The notes under the pieces are model-generated. The model had not been told where the DNA came from. It saw only the letters and a program-made list of their open reading frames with translations, and ran no database searches. Made by a program: the position numbers and the translations under genes. Source: Apus apus (taxonomy: Eukaryota; Chordata; Aves; Apodiformes; Apodidae). Taken from it: a stretch of 64,000 nucleotides of DNA. Of this stretch, positions 1-13,162 are shown piece after piece. Position 1 is the first letter of the stretch; every line of letters starts with the position of its first letter. The stretch spans positions 37,747,659-37,811,658 of the forward strand of contig NC_067283.1 in NCBI RefSeq assembly GCF_020740795.1, given 5' to 3'.

Positions 1-345
1 TTCAGTCCTTTCACCAGGTTTGTTGCCCTCCTCTGGACACATACAAGGACCTTCACATCCTTCTCAGATTTTGGGTCCCAGAACTGCACACAGTACTAGA
101 CATGAGGCTGTACCAATGCTGACCACAGAGGGACAATCACATCTTTCGACCCGCTGGTCATGCTGTGTTTGATAGGATGCAGTTTACCCTCTTGCCAGGC
201 CATGCTGCTGGCTCCTATTGTTCCTGCTGTCGACCAGCATCTCCAGGTCCCTTTCTGCAGGGCTGCTCTTCAGCCACTCAGCTCTCAGTTTCTACTTGTG
301 CCCAGCAATTTAATCTTATGCAGAACATCAAACTTACTTATCTTT
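1..345 (-). repeat. CR1 LINE fragment (ORF2 part), cut by the window edge
   Basis: The + strand reads as the reverse complement of CR1 ORF2 downstream of the reverse transcriptase core. It carries the familiar antisense phrases for 'cagtactagac', 'gaccacagaggg', 'ttgccaggccatg' and 'ccaggtccctttctgcagggctgc'-like segments in the order expected of avian CR1. Similarity fades after about position 325-345. No intact reading frame remains on the minus strand, and divergence from the consensus I remember looks high, so this is an old copy. The element continues beyond the left edge. Identification is from memory of the CR1 consensus. Confidence 0.85.
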
Positions 346-2433
346 GAAAGTCCCTCAATCTTAATGATTTGTTTGCTTGTTTGTTACCAAAATGGTTGAA
401 TGTCTTTTGCAAAATTTCAAATTTCTTGAGCAATGTGTCAGATGCTCTTTGTATGTGATAAAATAATTTTATTCTGCAGAGTCTTTGCCCCCCAAAAAGG
501 GGAGGAAGCCCACTTTCTCTGTTCTTAAATGTATGTAGGTTAACAAAAAGCATTCTTCAAAGGATTTGGGTGAGACTCATGGGACACGTGCAACTAAGTG
601 ATGATACCTGCAGAATCTTTCAAAGACTGTGCAACAGGATATGGTCTATATTGTTATCTCTGTAAAACCATAAAGAGCAGTAGATCTGCAAGAATGGTTT
701 TCTCAGAAAACATGCCACTTACATGAGTTAGAAAATTGAAGCTTAAACATTGTTTTTTAAAACTTTGGGTTAGATTTAATGGAAAGAATAATTAAAAAGT
801 CCTAGTGTTGGTTAGTACAGGCAGGCATAACATAGTCTTCCCTAATTTTTCTGCCTATTCACTTTGTCCTGCTGTGTTACACCACTGTTACTGCAATTTT
901 GGGCTTTGTGTACAGAGGCTTTTCTCTGTTCTGAACTCCACTGGTTAACGTAATAGTGATTCTATTACAAAGGTAAAAGGAGAATAAAATAATCAGATAT
1001 TTTTTTTCCCCTTTGTAACCTCAGTCCATGTTTTAAGTCAAATTCCAGAAAGAGAAAGATTAGCATCTTGTTCCAAAGAAGTCTTCATGGACTGACTCTC
1101 TTTGAATCAATGGGACTTTGTGAGGATTGTAAATGGCATTTGCAGGGAGTAATTGCAGCATTAAGGAACAGTGTGTCAGAACACTTACCTCTGAGATATT
1201 TCTCTGTGCCTATCTTTTAGTAGGAACAAATAGTATTTCTTTCATTTTCTTCCAGCAACGGGGCCTTTTTTAATAGATGAAGAAAAATAAAACATTTATT
1301 CATTCTTACTCAGATTTGAATTGAATGAATAGAACTAATATATAATCATCTTTCCACAAAGTGATAAATATTTACAGTATGTAATGAGATTTCATGTCAA
1401 AAATTGATGGTATTTATTGAGTTTTAATAAAAGCAGATTTGAAAATGTTAGTTTTATTAAAGAAAAGAAGTGTTGAAAATATTGTTATTTTCACATTTGC
1501 TTTTTCTATGGAGACCTTATATGTAAAGACAGATTTTGAGCTAAATATATTACTATGGAAATCAGTTGCAGCAGAATAGAAATAGTATGAAATAATGAAA
1601 ACATTAATACTTCTTTACACCTTGTTTCACTTATTTATCAGTTACACTTCCTTTTTTATCCTTGCTATTAAGCCTCACGTATTTCAATATTAATATTTTT
1701 CCCTATTTTCTAGTAATTTCATCCCTTGATTCAAATTTCCTAAAATTGTAACAAGAAGTAGGTATTTCATACATGGCAGAAATCTGTACATTAAGAGCAC
1801 TGCCAGGTACAGTGTCCAAGGTAAGTGCTATGCAGATATTTGTGTCTCAGTGAATAAATTATTTTCAGGGTTGTATTGTTGCTAAAAGGAGGCTGTATCC
1901 TCTCTCCTCAATGATGAGTCCAGTCATCAGTTACTTCCAAACTGACTTACTGCAGTACCTTAACATATGCTGCCATTAAGTAATCTGCTAAGTCTATGGA
2001 GCTCAGCTTTCTTGAGGATTTAAGACACATTAGTCAAAATATCAGTACATAGGTGCTGAGTGCTTGAAAATATCTATGTGTTCCTTCCATTTATATAAAA
2101 CTTTTAATCATTTTATGTTTCACAAATAGATGAAGCAGGTGGTTGGACTTGCTTTTAAAAGGCTGAAAAGTCTAAGCAAACTCTAAACTAGTTAAATGAT
2201 GTTTAGTTTCCAGGTCTTGTAGTTGTAAAACCCTCATTAGCAGGTAAGGCAACAGTATTTATGTTAAATTAGTAAATCATTTTCAAAAAGATAAATTAAA
2301 AAAAAAACAAAAAGGAAAAAAAGTTTATTAGTTTATTATGTAAGTTAAAAAAATAAAGGAGGGAAAGTGAGGGCAAAAGATAGCAAGAGATGTGAAATCT
2401 AGCTTATTTCACACAGTTTTTTTTTAGATTGCA

Positions 2434-2466
2434 TGCATCTACATGCATGTGTGTGTGTGCATGTGT
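2434..2466. repeat. TG/ATGCATG simple repeat
   Basis: An alternating purine-pyrimidine stretch contains ATGCATG words followed by a short TGTGTGTGTGTG run and then GCATGTGT. It is a small microsatellite with potential for Z-DNA. No function is implied. Confidence 0.8.
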
Positions 2467-5400
2467 AACTCTTTAGATAGGCATTTTTGCTTCAGGCAAA
2501 CAGAAGGAAACCTCTTACAGCATCCCTTTAACTGGCATGAAGCCAGCCTTGCTCATTTTCTGCAGCTGGCATGAAAATAAACTCATTTTTCCAGAAGTGA
2601 CCCCCATTATTTCATTTTTGCTAGTTCCCAACAAGTTGATGAGCTATAATACAAAGCAAAGCAATTAATTGTTATATGGCATCTTTGTTAGAGTAGTAGT
2701 GGTGATCAGCAGTTGGGGAGGAGGAAATAGTCTTGTGCATGTGGTAAAATAAAGATTTTCAGCAGAATAAATGAGTAAAATGGTCTCAGCTGGAAGTTAT
2801 GTACTATTTAGTTACAGGAGAAGAAGGGAAGACAGGCCTTACAAAAAGCAGGCTAGAAATTTCTCAATGAAATGAGAGGGCTTTTTTTGAGCTTTTTGCT
2901 TTTATTATTACGTTTGTTTGCTTTTTGCTTTTTAAATCTCCCTCTGCACTTGAAACACAAATTTCAGTTTTGGTGAGGATGGACTACTCCTCTAAGAGGT
3001 GTTGTTAAGCAGTCTTGCCCTGCAACTGAAAATAAAGCAGAACAGGCAGTCATCCAATCAATTGAAGTTAAATCTCCTATGAGCTGACACCAGATGTAGC
3101 TTGAGCTTCTGTTTCAGGGAAGCTCCACCAAGTCAATAGATGTAAAGGACAGAATTTTGTTTTATTTCATGTTGAAATTTGTTCCACTCTATATCAGTAA
3201 TTAAATATTGATTGCAGTTGTACTTGAAGTTTAGTCTCTCATCCTGGTTCAGCATTGCAAACAGGGGTCCTTGGCTGTTCTGTAGGTAGCTGAGGTCTCT
3301 TCTCTCTCTCTTTCTCTGTATTTCCCATACAAAAAAATGCACAGAAACTTCCAAGAAATGTTTACTTATGATCTTACAGCACTAAGATCCCACATAACTC
3401 TAGTCCTGTAAACAGTTCATGGGAGGCCAAAATGGGAAGATCAAGTTAAAAACAGGGCAAGATAAAGCAAGTTAGTGAAGTTGTAGCACATAACTGCACA
3501 GTCTTTGGAAGCAGAGATCAAAACTAGATAGAAAATAAGACTGGGAGATCATTAAAGTAAAAATCAAATATTACAGACAACATATTTTGCCCCCCAAAAT
3601 TTGTTAATGTGAACAGAAGAGAAGGGCAGCAATTGTGATCTGGATCATCTTCTGGATTCCATGGAAATTACTATGAATTAAGTTTACTATCCAAGTTTCT
3701 TTAGAGGACACAGTAGAAATGGGCAGAGCCTGGGGAAGCAGGAATCTAATCTGAGACATTCTTTTTAGCATCAGTATGACTAACAGAGTCATGTTAAACC
3801 AAATTGGTTTTAACATGTTATTTTTAATACTTGTCAGTTCATCACATTTCCTTGCTATTGGATGCACAGCTGAGGGGTAGAAATGGTGTGGGAACATTAA
3901 GCCAAAGACCAAAAGGGGGGAAGGGAAGAGTCAGGCTCTTTAAAGTGGTGCTGCTAACAAAACCAGTGCTCATTAGACTATGACTTTTCTAAGCACCATG
4001 ACGCAGTCTGCATTTCTTTCCATGATTAAACAGCTAAAACAAGTTTCTTTCTTGCACTTATACAAAGAGACAGAGGATCAGTTTGGAGTGACGAGAACTC
4101 TGGGTCCAAAACATATTTCCAGTTAAGATTAACTGTAACTCTCATGAAACTCATCAAAAACTTAACACAAATTATGTGTTAATGTTTCTCTTGGTACTTG
4201 TGGAAGGAGACTTCTTAACTAGCAATGATTTTATTTATCTGAAAAGCTTTCTCAACTTGCAGAATAAGCAAAGCTTTTCTATAACTGCATCTTGAACCTG
4301 AGCTACAGAATCCCTACTACAGTCACAGAGGAGGTAGTTTGATGTCTACCTGCATTGAAGGTTCTAATTATCTGAGATGGCTGAACTGCGGAGATGTGGT
4401 GGTAGGTACCATGTTTGGAACGCCTGCCTTCTACAAGGTCATCTAAGAATGAGGGTCTTTCCCTTTCATGTTACATCTTTTTGGCATACTTGGTAAACAC
4501 AACTCTGAACCATTATGAGGTGGTATATGTACTTGTTTCCCATAAGTAACAATGTTCCATGTCTTGCTGACAACTGAACTAATCCATCTCACTGAGAAAC
4601 ATGCAGGTTTGTAAGAAACTACTTGTACACTGTTTCATATCAGTGCGTGAATGTGGGGATGACAGTCACTATGTCCAAATGCATCAGTGAAGAAGTAGCA
4701 CAACAAAGAAAGAACCTCTCTGTAGTCCTTTAATTTATAGTAGAAACCACCTTCCAAAGGAAGAACAAGAAATGTCTTGAGTAACATAAATAAATGGAAA
4801 GACTGAACTTTTGGTTAGCCTATTCTGGAAAACAGTTATTCCCTCCTATAACAGAGAACAGAAGGAATCTTGAAAGACAGGAGGGGGAATATAGTTGTAT
4901 ATAAAGCAAACACTGATGAAAGGACAGTCATGCAGCTTCTCCCCTTTAACATGGCACACAAGAGGGAGGAAAGACCTTCAGTACCTCTCTATCAGTAAAT
5001 CCACTTGCAAGAGAAGCAGTAGCATGCAAAGCAACAATTAGTCAGCTGAAAACCCGTAACAAGAACTCAGTTAATGGTTACCAAATAGGATGACACCGGA
5101 AATATTGACTGTGACCTTCTGCTTTAAGGGAGAAAGGAAGAAAGCGTGTTCTAATTGGAACAGTAATGTCTATTAAAATGTTATTAAAATTTAGTTAGCA
5201 TTGCTATTCTGTTTAATAACATAGCATGCTAGATGACAGGACATCTGCAACACTGTTAAGACATACTAACTACCTTAAGGCTATACTGTTGCAAACAGTT
5301 ACTAAGGAGAATATATGTGACTAGTCTCCATACAGACAATTCACAGTCTTGTGAAGACTGTTGCAAGAGTAAGTTACCCATATTCATAGGATTAGTAGGT

Positions 5401-6379
5401 CAGAAAAAAATAGCAGGAGGATGTGACAGTATAACAATAAGTACAGAAGAAGGAACACACGTGAAGAGTATGATATTAGTGAAAATTTTGGATGGAGCTG
5501 AGGCTTCAGTTGTGTGTGAGTAGTCAAACAAAAGGCCATTTATTTAGTTAGTAGCCACTCTGTTTTGACCCTTCCTCTGATAATCTTATCATACACAGGT
5601 TACATATTAGTTCTGATCTCTGGTGTAAATCAAGCATAAGTCCATTTCAGTAAGGAACGATACAAAAGAGATCAGTGCTATGTGCTGAGACAGACAGGCT
5701 GAATGTCTCAGCTGGCATAAACTGGTGTAGTTGCAGGAGGGCAAAGTTATTTTACCCCAGATGAGAATCTCTATTGTGTCTCTCAGAATATGCCTTTATT
5801 GAACTAAGCCCAAGGGGAGGAAGGAAGAGAAGAATGATGAAAAGAAGGAGACCAAAAGGTATGCAGGGCAGAAGTACACAAAACCCTCTTCCCCTATCAC
5901 TGATTACAAATTATTATACAAGCTGAGCCCCATATTGTATACTTCATTTACAGTAATTGTACAACAGCTGTATAATAGGTGTAGTTTAAGGTATGAGTGT
6001 TGCTCAGAGTGTAGCTTAAATGTCCACAGTGAGATGTGAATATGAATATGAATGGTCCTGACTGCATAGTAATTGGTGGTATTATGGGAGTGAATGGAAA
6101 AGCTACATATGGATGAATGGGTGGGGCTAGGGAAGGGTGCAGCACAAGAGACTAATGGTAGATTTTATTTTCTCACATAGATTCCTTTTCCTTTAAATAA
6201 TTAGCCAGCGGCAACAGAAGCAAATGAAAAGAAAGAGAAGGAGACCAGTTTGGCACACTGAAGCTCTATACTCATTATATTAAATCATTCCAATTTCCCT
6301 CACTTCACCCCACCTACCTACCTATTGATCCATCCACATTAAAGTTATAACATGAGCAATGGAAAAGTTCCAACCTGCA

Positions 6380-6391
6380 GGGGGGGGGGGG
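6380..6391 (+). repeat. Poly-G homopolymer (12 G)
   Basis: Twelve consecutive guanines follow CTGCA and precede CGGAAATG. Such runs are length-variable and prone to sequencing error, so the exact count should be treated with caution. Confidence 0.85.
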
Positions 6392-7540
6392 CGGAAATGA
6401 TTTTGAGAATATGAGATCATTAAAACAAAAAAGTGGTTGTACAAAATGTCTTAGCACTTAGAAAACAAACAACAAACCAAACCCTGGAACAGCATAATTC
6501 TTTTTCTTTTGCACACTTGCTACTGGCTTATGTGTGTTGCTGTTAGGGTGTTACAAAATGAGAGGTGTTTGCTGCTGTGAGGAAATGATGAGGTAGGGGT
6601 CAGAGATAAGAACCAATTTGTATTGTATTTGTTCAGTTTCATTCTTTTGTTACCATAAAATTTGGAAAGCATTGTTCTAGGTTTTTTGTGTTGTTTGTTT
6701 GTTTTTTTCCCCCTACTTTTATTTCTTTATCATTTTTATGAATTCAAATGGATGGTAATCTGTCCCTTTGTACAGCTGGGTATGTAGTTATCAGGAAGAT
6801 TATGAAATTTCGATTGCTTGGGTGATTTGAGCAATTTATTGCTATATCTGAAATTCTCTTAAGTGCAAAGCAAGAATTTAACTTCAGAACAGGAAAATGA
6901 CTTAAAAAGCATTGTGAATGGTTTTTTACTATCACAGATAGCCAATTATGTTGCAAGTTCATATGAACTCAGAGACTGATCTTGCAGATGCTCACACTTC
7001 AAAAAACTTGAATTCAGAGTGATTTGCTCACCTGGTACATGTATTCATGTCCACAACCGTAGGTTCTAGCTCCAACCAAGCTGTAGGAACCTGATTTTGC
7101 ATTATAAGTTGTAGTGCAAAGCTGTATACTAAGAAGTAGCAAATTATTAAACAATTGAAACTCATGGTATAGCATGTTGACAAGAAATACATTTGAGTTA
7201 AAAACTTGTCAAATTAATGCCATGTATATCACTGATTCTCCAAATCTCTGTTGTTTTGATAACCATTTTTTGTTTAACGAAAGATAATTTCCTAAAGAAG
7301 ACATTAAAAACAGAAAGCCTATTATTGCATCATGCTGCTTATTTATAAAATCTAAAGAATGAACACAGCAAAAATTAATTACAATTATTCATGCTCTTGA
7401 AAATGGCAGTACACAACAAGAAAAAAGGGTCGCTATTGCTCACTTCTTTTTTAAGACAATCTCTGTTTACCTAGTTCCCAAGTGTTGAGAGCCTGTACAC
7501 TACATTTGCATAGGATAAATAACATATACCACACCATTTT

Positions 7541-8330
7541 CACGTCTGCAAGTACACGTGAGTAACCGTAATTACACGTGACACCAATTACTCTATTACT
7601 TTGTATTAAATTATAATGGAAAATTCCACTAGAGAATTGAAGCCTAATTGCATCTTAATTTGCATAATTTTGCATATTAATTACATCTCAGATGAATAAT
7701 AAATTTCAGCAGATTTTTAATTTATGCATAGACACAAAAACAAGTGGAGAAATAATTTACAAAAAAATACCAGCAACTATTACTTAGGGCATTCAACTAA
7801 TTTTGCTTAGTTTAGCAAAACAAAACTTGGTTTGTTTAATATAGCATCTTTAGGCTGATTGCTGTTTATTGCACAATAAGTCAGTTTTGAAGCACAGAGG
7901 GAAGCGGGGCTCTTTTAATAAAAAAAAAACTAATATGTTAATTCACAACATTTTAAGTTGAGGGATTTTACATTTTTGAGCAAAATGTTTGGAGAACAGT
8001 GCTATTTAATTAATTTGAGAATGGCTTAATTGGGATTTTTTTTACTTTTAAGATATCTTTTTTTGGTGCACTTTTTAATGAAGGAATAAAAAATAGAATA
8101 TTAAAAGAAAAAATCTTGATGAGGAGGTTTCTCTGTTAATCAAATGCGGAATGTTTTCTTGTTTAAAGACAGTGGTTAAGCAACTACAATTTTGATGACT
8201 ATTAGTTTCAGACAAAGGGCAAAATGAAGGCCAGGAAATGTGTAGAATTTTAAATCAACATATATTTAAATAATTCTGGAGGTATTGTGTTTAGTTCAGA
8301 GTCATTTTATATACCAGAAAAATAGCCGCA
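7541..8330. promoter_or_regulatory. Candidate conserved non-coding element (POU/homeodomain-rich)
   Basis: This AT-rich block is dense in words bound by developmental transcription factors. It has two CACGTG E-boxes (7555-7560, 7575-7580), a perfect POU octamer ATTTGCAT (7658-7665), a second TTTTGCATATT octamer-like word (7669-7677) running directly into the homeodomain core TAATTA (7678-7683), and ATGCAT near 7724. Later parts hold further TTAATT and TTTAATTA words. The texture, AT-rich with little simple repeat and many homeodomain cores, resembles vertebrate developmental enhancers in gene deserts. Conservation cannot be measured here, so the boundaries and the call are inference. Confidence 0.35.
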
Positions 8331-11014
8331 TAGTCAAAATGCACAAAAACTGTAACCTAAACCTGTAAATTTAGAGGCAAGATAATACCACTACTTAGCC
8401 CTGTTACAGTCAGCTGGACTAATAATGTATATAAAGTTAAGCAGACAGAAAAGAACAGAGGTATTACCTTCTTTCTTCTTTCTTGCATACCAATTTTCCT
8501 AGTAATGCTATTAAAAAGAATCATATTTGTATTTCGTATGTTTCTGTAAAGCTTGTTTAATGAGAAAATTTAACAGTACAAATTTCATAAAAACACTTTG
8601 CTTCAAGGAATTTCAGCCACATTACCAACCCACTTACAGCTTTTCCATCTAGTCTGTAAAACTGAAGACTCTTTACACAGTCAATTCATCCCAGACCTTG
8701 ATTTGGTATCTTGCCTTTTGTACCTGCTGGCGCAATCAATCTGAGGCTGCCTGCATGAAGGATAATTCTATTGATCATTTGCCAAATTGTACAAAAGGAA
8801 GGGACATCAACACTCTAATAAATCAGGAGACTGTCAAGATGAATGAACATATTTGTCTTCTCCTTTATTCAAAAATAAATAAATAAATGAATCTTTAAAG
8901 AAGCATATATTCTTCCAATTTGTTTTGTAGTTCTGTCACTGCAAGGGCTGGGCAGAATCCAGCAGGAGGCTGTGTAATCTCCAAAAGTCCACTCTGTGTA
9001 TCTTCTGTGGCAGCAGTCTGGTTTGTGCCAGTAGAATGGTCTGGGAGATTGTAGAAAAAGAACACTTAACAGCATATGTTTACCTTGTGCCAGTTACAGG
9101 TCATTATTTTTACTTGTCAAGTAGGAATCTGATCTGAGGAATACCGAGCTATTCTGTTTATTTATTTCTTTATTTTACAGTGACGTTTTGGAATTAATGT
9201 ATCTGTGGGAAAAGTTTTCTCTTTCCTTAGAAAGCACTGAACACAGCAAATGTGTTCTCGTTAGGATGTCTATTGCTGTCATGTCTCTGGTTTGGTATCA
9301 GGCACCTGTCACTTGGTTCCATCTGCACAGCACGGCAAATCCCATTAGTAGCACCATCTTTTGTACCCTTCTTCTTAAAAGTTAAAACAGTTTAGCTTTC
9401 AAAATAGCATTCTAATGAGGATCGAGTTTGTCCTTTTACTTTCTGAAGATCCCATTTGGCAGGGTTCAGATAAGCAGAGGGAAATTGTACTGAAAGGACT
9501 GAAGTGGGGACATGGATCTTCAACTGTTAAACAATGGTTCCCTCTCATGGTGGATGTGGGCTACCGCAGTTTGTGACATGCATCTGGAGAGCCACAATAT
9601 TTTTTTAAAAAATAGATTTTACTTCCACGTACCAACTATAAGATATTTGCTGAAATAGAGGAGAAGGAATGGCCGGTACAAGACTCACCATCCTCACAAT
9701 TTGTTACAATTGCAGCTAGGACTGCAACGTCTTTTCTACAACAGTTTGCAAGGAGGTGTACTTTTTCTTTTATTTTTTTCCTTTAAGGTATTTAAACTTT
9801 GAGAATAACTACTTACCAGGAAGTTTATAATACTATTGTGTATCCTTTGAAATATTTTATTTAATCCTGATCCTAACACAAAAACGTGGCATTTAATTTC
9901 AGTAAAGTACAAGTAACTTGGTCAAATGAGACTGGTATCATGTACGTTGTAGTTATATCGAGCATCGGCTTCGAACATACCGAGATTGTGTTTGATACTG
10001 AAAGATACAAAAGCCTGGCTTCCCTTTTGGGATATTGAAGTAGAAAGCAATTGCTGTTCTCTGTACAGGACGTGGGAATTATATTCCCACAGTATCTTTT
10101 TTCTCCCTTGAATGCCCACTGGTATATTTTGGGAAAAATTTACCTACTTTCATCTTTCTTTAAGTGGTGTTAATTAGTTCTCATACTGGCTACCTCTGTA
10201 AAATCATGCTACTTCCTCCTTCTCCAGTCGGTGCAGTACCACACAGAATTCTGCATAAAGTAGTACTGAACTTACCAGCATATTTTCTGTAACTGCTTCC
10301 CTTTTAATCTTCTATAAATCCCTTTTGGCTCTGAGTGTTAACATTATCTGGCTTTGCTTTGGAAATGAAGACTAGGTTGGAATACACTCTTGGAGACATG
10401 CGTTTCAAAAGCTCTATGTTACCTATCTTTTAGAAAGTGCAGATCAGGTTGACCGGTTATCAAATGTATAGACAAAAAACTGAGGACAGAAAAAAATTGG
10501 TATTTTCCTGGATATGATTTTCAGTATTTGACCTTACATGAAGACAACTATGTTCCTTACATTCCAACATCATGGTACAAGATATTCTTGCACATATGTT
10601 AGCAAAAATCAATCTTGATTTCAAGATTGCAAATGTCATAATGAAATTTGTAGAATTAGGCTTGAAATCTAAAATACTTATCTAATTATTTTAGCATATT
10701 TTAGCATCTTCAGACATTTTCTAAAAAATTTGCAGATGGAAGACTATGGAAATGCTAATGAAACATTTAGTCTACTACATAAAAAACCACAAACCTATTT
10801 TGGGGTTATGAAATAGAAAACAAAGATTCATGGAAGTTGAAGTAGCATCCTGTGAAATCGTGTTGCCTGCTTGCCTTATCCTTGCACCTTTTTTGGGCTT
10901 GTGTTACCATTAGGCACAAGATCCTGTTCTAAATGTCCTTTTGGTTTGGAACACAATAATCAAATGTTTTAGAAAACTGAGTAAAATTCAAGAAATTACA
11001 TGTTCTGCACTTCT

Positions 11015-11032
11015 AAAAAAAAAAAAAAAAAA
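11015..11032 (+). repeat. Poly-A run (18 A)
   Basis: Eighteen consecutive adenines were counted. There is no AATAAA signal just upstream and no processed-gene homology was recognised in front of it, so it is recorded as a homopolymer rather than a retrogene tail. Confidence 0.8.
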
Positions 11033-13145
11033 GAAGTTTAAACCCCTAGGAATTCAGTACAGATATTAAAATTAATTTAACACACTTTGTGAAGAGGGAT
11101 TCAGTTCTGACGTACTGTGGAATATTTTGTTAATTTTCAACACTGCAAGTTATTTGCATCCAAAAATTTTAAAACTCAGGCAATGGATATGATTTTAGAA
11201 TTCTGACATTTTTAACATAAGTTCATGATCAAATTCTTGTTTGTAAAAATGTGTTGCATGTACAAAATAAGAAAATAATAGTGCAAAAGCCATGATTCTG
11301 CAAGTCACACCATGGAGCTGTGTGCAGGTGAAAGATCCTAATTTGAAAGCTTGACGAATAATTTCTGCTGTTTGTCTACAAAGCATGAAAGAAGGTGTGT
11401 CGATGCTTCTCCAAACTGCTTTATCCTTGTTCTGATTAACTCTAAAATTAGAGTTTAATTCTTGGCTTCTTTCAGAAGGCAAACTGTAAGTATCAGTTCC
11501 CACGTTTATATGATGTGGATGTCTAGCTTCAGGGAAATGAGTTAGAATAACAACTCATTTCACACAGGAGTATCATGCATATAACTGAATCCTAATTTCC
11601 CTCCTTTTTGACTCTAATTGCCCCATTTCACTGTACTGTGCACCTGTAATACTAGATATAAATAGTCTTCTTTGAGGCTGTAATGGTAATTTTTGTTATG
11701 CCTGTCCACCTCCTGGAGCATCATGCCTGTTTCCACTAGCAACAGAAGATGAAAAAAGATGAATCAGAAACCTGGGGCAGCTGTGCCTTATGTAGGCATG
11801 ATCTTGCCCAAGTGACCAAACCAATGAGTCTTAAAATTCAGAACTTGTCTGATATGGTGCAGTTTTAGGGTGTTGCTGTGTTTTCCACAGCTTTTTGATA
11901 TTAGATGCCGGAAATTTGGGTATTTTGAGAGATTTATCATGTGCATTACAACATTGTTGAAGGGTAAGCTCTATTTACAACATAAAACACTAATCTATTG
12001 ACTCTGGAGTCACAAGACTAGAACAGCAAAGTGTGCACTATGCGGTCAGGGACTGGCTGCTAATCCTTAAAGCAAAGTAGACACAAGGCACAGACCCCCA
12101 TGATTCTATCATCAATGTCAGAACCCTAGAAAATATCTGGCTTTCTGAAGACACTTTGGATTAAATTAGAACCTGTGAGATGGTGTTCTACAGGGTGGAC
12201 TTTTCTGTAGTGATTGCCTCTACCCCATAACAACAGTAAATCTACAGTTTTGGCTACCTACAGTTCTCCTCATGCTATCTGGATCACCTCTGCCTTTACC
12301 CTTATATTTACTGTTCTGTACAGACTTTGAGTTAATTTTGGTCAGTCATCTCTGGGCTTGCAAAACTCAGTATGAACTCACTGCTGAGAAGCTTGATGCT
12401 GGGTCTGGTGTGAATAATAAGGCAATTCCTGTTACATTTACCCAGGTGTTGGGAAATACAGCAAAGTTCTGGTTAAAGTTCTGAATATGTGGCAGAAAAT
12501 GCCACACAGATTTTGGAGGAGACATTGATTTAGGAGGGGGTAGTTCTATTTTCAGATGTATTTAAAAATTATTTTGTTATTTGTTACAGTATTCTGGAAA
12601 GCCTGGAAATAAAAACAGGAAAAAGATGTGCTGTATCAAAACTGATCCTTTTCTCTAGTTTACAAGCAGATCCAGGAGCTGAGCTGATTACAGCATTTGT
12701 AATTTGTTTTTATTTTCCTCTTTTCACTTATTTACCTGCAATGGATGGTACATCAAGAAACAAATAACAAGAAACAAGACTTCTGTCCCATTTAGTTAGA
12801 GAGTTGGAAAGAATGTTCAGCATACAAAGTGCAAAGATAAGAGTACCTCTCAGATGAGTGAACCTTACTTTAGCCTTCAGAGAACTTTGGTCTACTCTTC
12901 TCCTTAAATTAGCTCCTCATTCCTTATTCATCACATTGCTATTTCCCATCCCCACTTCTGCTTTCAAATCTCTGCTTTGGAATGGTGAGATTTGCTGAGT
13001 TAGTGACTTTAACTGGAGTGGCTCAGTATTTTACTTTTTCCTTTATTTTGAATATATAGCACCGTGAATGTTAATTAGGAAGTGAAGGTATTGGGGAAAT
13101 TCTAGCCTCTTTTCAAATCAGCCAAGTATTAGCTGTAGAAGACTG

Positions 13146-13162
13146 AAAAAAAAAAAAAAAAA
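13146..13162 (+). repeat. Poly-A run (17 A)
   Basis: Seventeen consecutive adenines follow GACTG. The upstream 300 bases show no recognisable retroposed gene, so this is treated as a simple homopolymer. Confidence 0.8.

Larger units (their letters stand above)
346..7500. other. Gene-free AT-rich intergenic DNA
   Basis: No exon with coding-like composition, RNA gene or recognisable transposon was seen. The longest frames (for example 102 codons at 3604-3912 on -) have no recognisable domain. Short simple tracts occur: A-rich at 2286-2356, a TG run at 2447-2466, a CT-rich stretch near 3296-3316, and a 12-G run at 6380-6391. Composition is typical of bird intergenic or intronic sequence. Confidence 0.7.

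Noticed and set aside
11015..13162. Poly-A runs as possible retrogene tails
   Set aside because: No recognisable processed-gene sequence, polyadenylation signal or target-site duplication in front of either run.
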